Below the pieces are notes generated by a model, which searched no databases, was not told the origin of the DNA, and worked only from the letters and a program-made list of their open reading frames with translations. A DNA stretch of 7,981 nucleotides from Pseudomonadota bacterium (GTDB taxonomy: Bacteria; SAR324; XYD2-FULL-50-16; JAHJRI01): the NCBI GenBank assembly GCA_022360105.1, contig JAKSDL010000156.1, positions 1 to 7,981 of the forward strand, given 5' to 3'. A program made the translations under genes and the position numbers. This document shows, piece by piece, positions 1 through 5,222 of this stretch. Every line of letters starts with the position of its first letter. Position 1 is the first letter of the stretch.

Positions 1-12
1 GATTTTGTGTAC

Positions 13-177
13 CTATTCTTTGTCAGGATGGAATGTAGGATGGGCCGGCGATAGCCTGCCCATCTTGATGTACTGACTTGTGAGCAGAGTCGCATGTAGG
101 ATGGGTAACTTGTTACCCATCAACTGCATGTAAATGACTTTTAATCACATTCCGCCCGATGGGTAACGGAGTTACCC
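13..177. repeat. Tandem repeat copy 1 (172-bp period) made of REP-like hairpins
   Basis: This is the first of two near-identical direct repeats. By eye it differs from the second copy (185-349) at only four positions (25, 69, 83 and 168), about 97-98% identity, and the copies are separated by 7 unrelated bases (178-184). Inside are three palindromes: an imperfect hairpin at 39-64 (arms GATGGGC/GCCCATC), a perfect one at 100-121 (arms GATGGGTAAC/GTTACCCATC, 2-nt loop), and a third at 161-177 (GGGTAAC/GTTACCC, 3-nt loop) whose outer right arm is degraded. The first two are preceded by GTAG. This is the layout of REP/BIME-type intergenic elements, which are often moved by RAYT transposases elsewhere in a genome. 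No such gene is present here. Confidence 0.85.
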
Positions 178-184
178 CGTACGG

Positions 185-356
185 CTATTCTTTGTCGGGA
201 TGGAATGTAGGATGGGCCGGCGATAGCCTGCCCATCTTGACGTACTGACTTGTGTGCAGAGTCGCATGTAGGATGGGTAACTTGTTACCCATCAACTGCA
301 TGTAAATGACTTTTAATCACATTCCGCCCGATGGGTAACAGAGTTACCCATCCTAC
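185..356. repeat. Tandem repeat copy 2 with complete terminal palindrome
   Basis: This is the second copy of the 172-bp unit. It carries the same hairpins at 211-236 and 272-293. Its third palindrome is intact: GATGGGTAAC at 330-339, loop AGA, then GTTACCCATC at 343-352, followed by CTAC to 356. The cluster is therefore bounded by GTAGGATGGG and its inverse CCCATCCTAC, as expected for a bounded mobile repeat. The few differences from copy 1 suggest a recent duplication or strong homogenisation. Confidence 0.85.
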
Positions 357-368
357 AGTTCTGGTTAG

Positions 369-389
369 ATGCCGGATCAGGTCCGGCAT
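369..389. repeat. Small GC-rich hairpin (REP-like)
   Basis: This is a perfect inverted repeat, ATGCCGGA (369-376) and TCCGGCAT (382-389), with a 5-nt loop. It lies just past the tandem duplication. There is no following T-run, so it is not a classical intrinsic terminator. Its core (GCCGGA/TCCGGC) differs from the GATGGGTAAC family next to it, so it is a separate repeat type. Confidence 0.6.
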
Positions 390-445
390 GATGCAAAGTT
401 ACAATTATTATAAATTAACAAGCTTTTTATCACCGGCAGTAGTTT

Positions 446-489
446 CTTACCGCTACCAATGAGAAGCAACAATTGCAGCGGTTTGTAAG
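446..489. repeat. Imperfect stem-loop
   Basis: CTTACCGCT at 446-454 can pair with AGCGGT (477-482) and GTAAG (485-489), with a TT bulge on the right side, around a loop of 22 nt. It abuts the hairpin at 489-514, so the two could form a double stem-loop in RNA. The function is unknown. Such a structure could also occur by chance. Confidence 0.35.
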
Positions 490-514
490 GTGGATCAAAC
501 GAAGCGGATCCACC
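489..514. repeat. REP-like hairpin (GGTGGATC type)
   Basis: This is a perfect inverted repeat: GGTGGATC (489-496) and GATCCACC (507-514) around a 10-nt loop containing GAAGCG. The GTAAGGTGG head resembles the GTAGGATGGG head of the tandem elements at 13-356, so it probably belongs to the same broad class of dispersed palindromes. It is at least the fourth hairpin type within 500 bp upstream of the first gene. Confidence 0.6.
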
Positions 515-568
515 AATTTAAATTATGACCTTGTATGTCACATTCAAGCCGGCAAATAGTCTAAGTCT

Positions 569-581
569 ATTGGTAACCAAT
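569..581. promoter_or_regulatory. 13-bp perfect palindrome, possible operator
   Basis: ATTGGT (569-574) and ACCAAT (576-581) are exact inverted copies around a single central A. The site lies about 80 bp before the symporter start at 663. TTGGT/ACCAA half-sites resemble operators of GntR-type hexuronate regulators such as UxuR/ExuR, but those have a 2-bp centre and this one has 1. An operator role is inference; no regulator gene is in the window. Confidence 0.3.
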
Positions 582-591
582 GTATTCGTTG

Positions 592-625
<34 letters not shown>

Positions 626-650
626 AGAAGGTAATGTTCTTAAATAAAAA

Positions 651-657
651 AGGAAAG
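651..657 (+). promoter_or_regulatory. Ribosome binding site of first symporter
   Basis: AGGAAAG in an A-rich context. The AGGA core ends 8 nt before the ATG at 663. It supports that ATG as the true start, although it is weaker than the AGGAG-type sites on the minus strand. Confidence 0.6.
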
Positions 658-662
658 TAGAT

Positions 663-2069
663 ATGACTGAAAAAACGCAAAAGATTGAAAATCTTCCCCT
701 CTGGAAAAAGATCATGTGGGCTGTCGGGCAGTTCGGGTGGTCTATGACTACGTTTGCTGTGTTCAATCTGCTGACCTATTTTTACCTGCCTCCTGAAACA
801 GGGGATTCCACGGGAATCCCTCCTTTAATTTTTCAAGGCACTATTATCGGGGTAATGACGATTATTGGTCTGGCCAGCTTTGGGGGCCGTTTTTTTGATG
901 CCATAACAGATCCCTGGATAGCTGGTATCTCCGATCGCTCCACAAGCCGTTGGGGGAGAAGGCGCTTCTTTCTGATGATTAGTGTCGTGCCGTTTGCTTT
1001 GTTTTCCGCTTTGGTATTTTTTCCACCATTTCCACAACCGGGTCCCGGCAATACAGCTTGGGTGATTACTACTATTACTTTGTTTTATATTTTCAATACT
1101 ATGTACACCATACCGTTTACGGCGCTTGTTCCGGAATTGGGACACACCTCCAAAGAACGGCTGTTTCTTAGTACCATCGGCTCGGTAGCCTGGGCATTGG
1201 GATTTTTTGTGGGACAAGCAACGTGGTTGATAAAAGGTTTGCTGCAATCCAAAGGATTTTCGGCAATCCAGGCCATGCAATCTACAATAACTTTTTTTGC
1301 AATTCTGGGCTTCGTTGCCATGCTGGTTCCAATCATTTTTATCGATGAAAAGCGCTACTGCAAACGACATGTTTCTCGGGAAGGAACCCTGGAAGGGCTG
1401 ATCAAAGCGTTTGGTAATCGAGATTTTCGCAGATTTACACTGGCAGACTTCAGTTATTTTGTCTCTAATACTATCCTTGAAATCGGTATTGTCTACTATG
1501 TAACCGTTTTGATGGGGTTGAAGGAATCGCTGACCTTTACGTTAATGGCAGTGATGTTTATTCTGAGTTTTGTTTTCTACCCCGCAGTTGTAAAAGTGAC
1601 CAATGCTGTCGGGAAGAAAAAAATTATGTTTTGGGCATTCCTGATTCAAGTGGGAATATACATTGCCATTGCAGTATCGGGATTGATACCAGGGATAAAC
1701 CCAACAGTATGGGGCTGGAGCATCATCCTGATCGAATCAATACCGGTGGCAATTTTTGGAATCATACCTACGGCAATGGTCTCGGATATTGCCAAAGCCG
1801 ATGGTATCCGCACAGGCAACTATAAAGAAGGCATTTTTATGGGTGCCCGCTGCTTCATGATGAAGTTTGGTGCTTCTTTTGCCAATCTTATCTTCCCATC
1901 TATGTTGATCCTGGGGCGCAGCATCGAAAATCCTTTGGGCGTCAGGATGACAGCCATAGTGGCTCTGGGTTTCAACCTGCTTGGCATTGTAATGCTGCTA
2001 TCTTACTCGGAAAAAAGAATTAACCTGCAATTGGCAAAAGAAGAAAGTCAACTTGTTGGAGAAATCTAA
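663..2069 (+). CDS. GPH/MelB-family sugar:cation symporter (MFS_2)
   Basis: This 468-residue inner-membrane transporter of the glycoside-pentoside-hexuronide:cation symporter family is expected to take up a sugar, glycoside or uronate with Na+ or H+. The protein has about 12 hydrophobic segments, roughly at 19-41, 57-77, 103-121, 132-150, 168-188, 210-228, 262-283, 289-309, 320-341, 350-372, 396-416 and 428-448. The family signature spans residues 76-101. Asp79 and Asp83 (DAITDP) match the spacing of the cation-binding Asp55/Asp59 of MelB, followed by GISDR and the basic WGRRR turn. A second signature, SDIAKAD with TGNYKEG, lies at about 374-390. Length is normal for the family. The ATG at 663 has an AGGA site. 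The gene stands alone on the plus strand, behind a repeat-rich leader with a hexamer microsatellite and a palindrome, and ends 4 nt inside the convergent second symporter. Substrate is not predictable. Confidence 0.92.
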   Translation: MTEKTQKIENLPLWKKIMWAVGQFGWSMTTFAVFNLLTYFYLPPETGDSTGIPPLIFQGTIIGVMTIIGLASFGGRFFDAITDPWIAGISDRSTSRWGRRRFFLMISVVPFALFSALVFFPPFPQPGPGNTAWVITTITLFYIFNTMYTIPFTALVPELGHTSKERLFLSTIGSVAWALGFFVGQATWLIKGLLQSKGFSAIQAMQSTITFFAILGFVAMLVPIIFIDEKRYCKRHVSREGTLEGLIKAFGNRDFRRFTLADFSYFVSNTILEIGIVYYVTVLMGLKESLTFTLMAVMFILSFVFYPAVVKVTNAVGKKKIMFWAFLIQVGIYIAIAVSGLIPGINPTVWGWSIILIESIPVAIFGIIPTAMVSDIAKADGIRTGNYKEGIFMGARCFMMKFGASFANLIFPSMLILGRSIENPLGVRMTAIVALGFNLLGIVMLLSYSEKRINLQLAKEESQLVGEI

Positions 2070-3526
2070 TCTTCCGTATTTCGTTCCAGGTAGTTTTTTA
2101 ACTTTAGCTCCAGTTGAATATCAGCTGATTGTTCACCCGCTCGTTTATGCTTTAAGAGTTCCTTTAGTTCAGCATGGGAACTCTTATTTAAGCGATATCT
2201 AAGCGCATTGAGCAGACTCAGCAGGAAAAATAAAATGGGCACACCGACAAACACCAGACGAAGAACAATAATAAATTGATTCGACTGGGGTTGCTCGATT
2301 ATTTTGGTTACACCCTCTACAGTCTCCTTAATTGGTTGTTTGTATCCAGCCAGCGAAATAGCCGTTGAAATTCCGGCAATCGCCAGAGCAGAGCTGACTT
2401 TTCGCGAAAATGTCAAAATCCCCGAATACAATCCTTCCCTGCGCTCACCCGTGTACAACTCATCAATATCGGGCATATCGGGAAATATTGAATAAATCAT
2501 GATAATGATTCCACCGGTACCTATTCCCACCAAAGCGGCAAATAAATAAATGAACATTCCGGGTTGTCCCGGGGCAATGAAGAAACTAAAGCTTAACACC
2601 GCGATCAAAAAGCAACCTGCCATAGTAAAACTGGCCTTTTTATCTGTTTTTTGACTTATTTTCACAAAAAGAGGCAAAGCAATAATCTGAAACACAAGCA
2701 GGGTTCCCAGCACGTTTTCCGTTTCTCCCCCCCTGTGTAAATAGTATTTCATGAAATAAATAACGATGGCCATCACCACATCCATGGCCACGAAGGCAAA
2801 CAGATACATAAAAAGAACATTGACAAAGGTAGGAGTTCTGAAGGGTTTTATAAACAAGGAATACACATCGATCGATTTGGCCGCTTGCTGAAATTCCGGA
2901 CGTTCCCGAGTGCTGAAAAATACTGCCAGAAACGGCAGCCCAAAGAAAACCCCAAAAGAAAGGGCCATGACGATATAGCCGATATGCACGTCGGGAAACT
3001 GCTCAACAATTTTAAGCGGAAGCACGGCACAAACCAGGGATGATGCGGAAGAAAAGAAGATGCGGTAAGAAGTGAGTTTGGTTCTTTCATCATAGTCAAG
3101 TGTTAACTCTGAAGAGAGAGCATTATAAGGGACCATGACCAGGGTGATAACGGTGGAAAAGATCAAATAGGCGCAAATGACAAAGGCAAATCGATGCATC
3201 TCCTTCTCAAAGTCCACAGGATACCATAGTAGGAAGAACGAAAAGAATATTAATACAACCCCGGCAAGAAAATAAGGACGGCGTCTGCCAAACCGACTCC
3301 TGGTACGATCAGAAATTACTCCCATCAGTGGGTCGCTGACTGCATCCCATACCTTGCTGATCAAAAATGCCATACCCGCAAGCACAGGTGTAATCAACAA
3401 TACATCGGTCAGAAAATGAAGATAATAAAATCCAATTATTACGAGAGCACCTCCGCCATAAATGTCTCCCACTCCGAAACCCAGCTTGGTTTTAAAACTA
3501 AGTTTTTCTCCTCCATTTGTTTGCAT
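2066..3526 (-). CDS. Second GPH/MelB-family sugar:cation symporter (MFS_2)
   Basis: A 486-residue membrane transporter of the same family as its convergent neighbour, but clearly divergent from it, so not a recent duplicate. It has about 12 hydrophobic segments. The first-loop signature at residues 61-85 is very typical: Asp61 and Asp65 (DAVSDP), MGVISDRTRSRFGRRRP. PYNALSSEL follows at 133-141 and DERTKLTSYR at 146-155. The second-half motif DELYTGERREGLYSG is at 355-369. The two aspartates match MelB cation-site residues, suggesting Na+ or H+ coupling. A charged cytoplasmic tail of about 45 residues (442-486) is rich in Lys and Glu. The ATG is preceded by AAGGAGGG. The gene lies 57 nt downstream of the Gfo/Idh/MocA gene on the same strand, probably as the last gene of that operon, and is the best candidate for importing the operon's substrate. 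Confidence 0.93.
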   Translation of the reverse strand: MQTNGGEKLSFKTKLGFGVGDIYGGGALVIIGFYYLHFLTDVLLITPVLAGMAFLISKVWDAVSDPLMGVISDRTRSRFGRRRPYFLAGVVLIFFSFFLLWYPVDFEKEMHRFAFVICAYLIFSTVITLVMVPYNALSSELTLDYDERTKLTSYRIFFSSASSLVCAVLPLKIVEQFPDVHIGYIVMALSFGVFFGLPFLAVFFSTRERPEFQQAAKSIDVYSLFIKPFRTPTFVNVLFMYLFAFVAMDVVMAIVIYFMKYYLHRGGETENVLGTLLVFQIIALPLFVKISQKTDKKASFTMAGCFLIAVLSFSFFIAPGQPGMFIYLFAALVGIGTGGIIIMIYSIFPDMPDIDELYTGERREGLYSGILTFSRKVSSALAIAGISTAISLAGYKQPIKETVEGVTKIIEQPQSNQFIIVLRLVFVGVPILFFLLSLLNALRYRLNKSSHAELKELLKHKRAGEQSADIQLELKLKNYLERNTED

Positions 3527-3528
3527 AA

Positions 3529-3536
3529 CCCTCCTT
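3529..3536 (-). promoter_or_regulatory. Strong ribosome binding site of second symporter
   Basis: AAGGAGGG on the minus strand, with only TT between it and the ATG at 3526. It is the strongest Shine-Dalgarno match in the window. It suggests independent, efficient initiation for the transporter, which, unlike the genes upstream, is separated from its neighbour by 57 nt. I see no convincing promoter or terminator in that gap (3527-3583). Confidence 0.75.
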
Positions 3537-3583
3537 CTAGGTAGTAAACATCTGAATTGAAAAGGCGCTATCTTTACTTTCGC

Positions 3584-4606
3584 TTATAAATAGCCTCGAT
3601 ATTGTCGATCTACTTCCTCGATTTGGCCAGACTCTGCTGCTTTATAAAGTGCCTCAACCGTGGCCAGCACCTCCAGCGATTTTTGGATAGGCATCTCATA
3701 CTGCTGCCCTCCGACAACCCAACGGCGAAAGGCCTCCAGACTGCCGGCCAACGCATGGATACCACCAACCGGAGGTTTTTCTTTTTTAACTTTGCAACGA
3801 AAGAACCTGGCTTTGGGAAAGAAGTACCCTTCGTAGATAGCCGTACCTCTGCTTCCGTATACTTCAATCGTGGGAACTCTTTCCGGGGAAGCAATCATGG
3901 AGCTGCATAGCTGGATCAAGCAGCCGTTTTCGGTCTCTACGGTTCCCATAAACAGGTCTTCCACTTCGATATGCGTAAATTTCTGTTTACGGCTTATTCC
4001 TGTCGCTGTGGTTGGTGCGCTATCAGCAACCCAAAGTGCCACATCCAGAAAATGGCTGGCCTGTGTGATCAGTGTACCACCTCCGGATTGTTGTTTGCTG
4101 GCATGCCATTGCGATTCTGTGAAATACGTGTTTTCCCTGAACCAGGGAATATTGCATCGAATATAATATATTTCCCCTAACTCGCCCTTATGAGCAGCCC
4201 TGGCGATCGCATAGCAGGCTTTGTCATATCGGTACTGATAGTTCACACCAATCTTCACTTGTTGCTGTTCTGCGTTTTTGCAAAGTTCGAACGCTTCATT
4301 GGTTGTCACGGTTATAGGCTTCTCACAGAATATAGCCGGCTTTTTCTCCATGGCCTTCTTGATCATGGGAAAATGCAGATAGTGAGGAACAGCGAGATAG
4401 ACAATATCCAATTCACCTGCGTCTAGCAACTCTTCATAATCTGTAAAAATAGCTGGAACCTTGAACTTCCTGGCATACTGCTCTGCTTTGGTCTTATCGG
4501 TATCTACGCACGCAGTGACTTTTATTTTTCGATTCAGACGGCTGACCTTGCCAATATCATTGGCAACATCGCCGCAGCCGACAATACCCAGTCGTGTTTT
4601 ATTCAT
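3584..4606 (-). CDS. Gfo/Idh/MocA-family NAD(P)-dependent oxidoreductase
   Basis: A 340-residue cytoplasmic dehydrogenase, probably oxidising or reducing a sugar, sugar derivative or cyclitol at a hydroxyl/keto group. The N-terminal Rossmann fold (about 1-120) has GIVGCGDVA at 7-15 and an Asp at the end of strand 2 (VDTD, Asp35), favouring NAD over NADP. CEKP (94-97) carries the conserved catalytic-site Lys96. GVNYQYRYD (120-128) begins the C-terminal substrate domain. The active-site segment GGGTLITQASHFLD (175-188) keeps His185, but Thr181 sits where inositol-dehydrogenase-like members have Asp four residues before the His. Length is standard and there is no export signal. The ATG overlaps the stop of the ThuA gene by 8 nt (ATGAATAA), with GGAG 3 nt upstream, so translation is probably coupled. 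Pairing with a ThuA gene recalls thuAB of rhizobial trehalose utilisation, where ThuB is of this family. The substrate is unknown. Confidence 0.93.
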   Translation of the reverse strand: MNKTRLGIVGCGDVANDIGKVSRLNRKIKVTACVDTDKTKAEQYARKFKVPAIFTDYEELLDAGELDIVYLAVPHYLHFPMIKKAMEKKPAIFCEKPITVTTNEAFELCKNAEQQQVKIGVNYQYRYDKACYAIARAAHKGELGEIYYIRCNIPWFRENTYFTESQWHASKQQSGGGTLITQASHFLDVALWVADSAPTTATGISRKQKFTHIEVEDLFMGTVETENGCLIQLCSSMIASPERVPTIEVYGSRGTAIYEGYFFPKARFFRCKVKKEKPPVGGIHALAGSLEAFRRWVVGGQQYEMPIQKSLEVLATVEALYKAAESGQIEEVDRQYRGYL

Positions 4607-5222
4607 GCTCTCCTTTTTTAAAAAACCATTTGAAACAGCGCAGAATGATTTCTTTGTACTGCGGATGCTTCAAGACTGCAGCACGGTGGCCCAATGAACA
4701 ATAAGCGACTTTTCCCTGCCCGCTTTTCCTTGTCCAAACCACCGGCTCATTTCTTTCTTCAACTTTGGTACTGAAGTGTACAGTGATATCATCTGCGACA
4801 TCGTGGATGTATAGTTCATCAGTCACCTCAAAACCGGGAATACCGGCAAATATTCCGTCTTGTTCTTCTTCATTGTTGACTTCAAACCCGGTGATCGGTC
4901 CATGATGGTTAAACCTGCCGCCAATCAGATTGAAGTATCCCTCACTCTGCTTAAAAGAAGCCGAAGCTGCATGCAAGGCGAGAATCCTCCCACCGTTGTT
5001 CACATACTCCTCCAAGGCAGCCAGTTTTGAATCACTGATTTCCTTGCGATGAAAGTACAGAACCACTGCATCGTAGCCTGAAAGCCGGATAAGGGGGGTT
5101 AAACTTGATGTGTAAGTGAAGTCATAATCTTTTGCCTGATTCAACAGTTTTTTTAGATTGAATCGACAAGCCAGACTGGGATGTATCCATCCGGCAGAAA
5201 ATACCAAGATTTTTTTAGTCAT
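4599..5222 (-). CDS. ThuA-domain protein (trehalose-utilisation-like)
   Basis: A 207-residue cytoplasmic protein covering one ThuA domain (class I glutamine-amidotransferase-like fold). It starts with KKILVFSAGWIHPS (3-16). The family core follows: NNGGRILALHAAS (76-88), YFNLIGGRFNHHGP (96-109), then FEVTDELYIHD (131-141) and EPVVWTRKSGQGKVAYCSLGH (159-179 region). His84, His106/107, Asp135-Glu136 and His179 are the likely functional residues. The usual amidotransferase Cys is absent, as is normal for ThuA proteins. The ATG at 5222 is chosen because AGGAG lies 3 nt upstream and the domain begins there; the frame is open further upstream to an ATG at 5351, but that stretch lies inside the flavoprotein gene and shows no domain. 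The start overlaps the flavoprotein stop by 8 nt. The exact biochemical role of ThuA proteins is poorly defined. They are linked genetically to catabolism of oxidised (3-keto) sugars. Confidence 0.9.
   Translation of the reverse strand: MTKKILVFSAGWIHPSLACRFNLKKLLNQAKDYDFTYTSSLTPLIRLSGYDAVVLYFHRKEISDSKLAALEEYVNNGGRILALHAASASFKQSEGYFNLIGGRFNHHGPITGFEVNNEEEQDGIFAGIPGFEVTDELYIHDVADDITVHFSTKVEERNEPVVWTRKSGQGKVAYCSLGHRAAVLKHPQYKEIILRCFKWFFKKGEHE
4609..4614 (-). promoter_or_regulatory. Ribosome binding site of the Gfo/Idh/MocA gene
   Basis: AGGAGA on the minus strand within an A-rich run, 2-3 nt before the ATG at 4606 and inside the last codons of the ThuA gene. It supports coupled re-initiation at this junction. 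Confidence 0.65.

Noticed and set aside
13..349. Direct repeats considered as a CRISPR array
   Set aside because: There are only two long units of about 165 bp with a 7-bp separation and internal palindromes. There are no short repeats with unique spacers and no cas genes.
369..389. Intrinsic terminator
   Set aside because: The hairpin is strong, but no T-run follows on either strand, and no gene end is visible close upstream.
825..1370. Long minus-strand open frame of about 181 codons
   Set aside because: It lies entirely antisense to the clear symporter gene, is rich in Lys, Ser and Gln without family motifs, and has no ribosome site.
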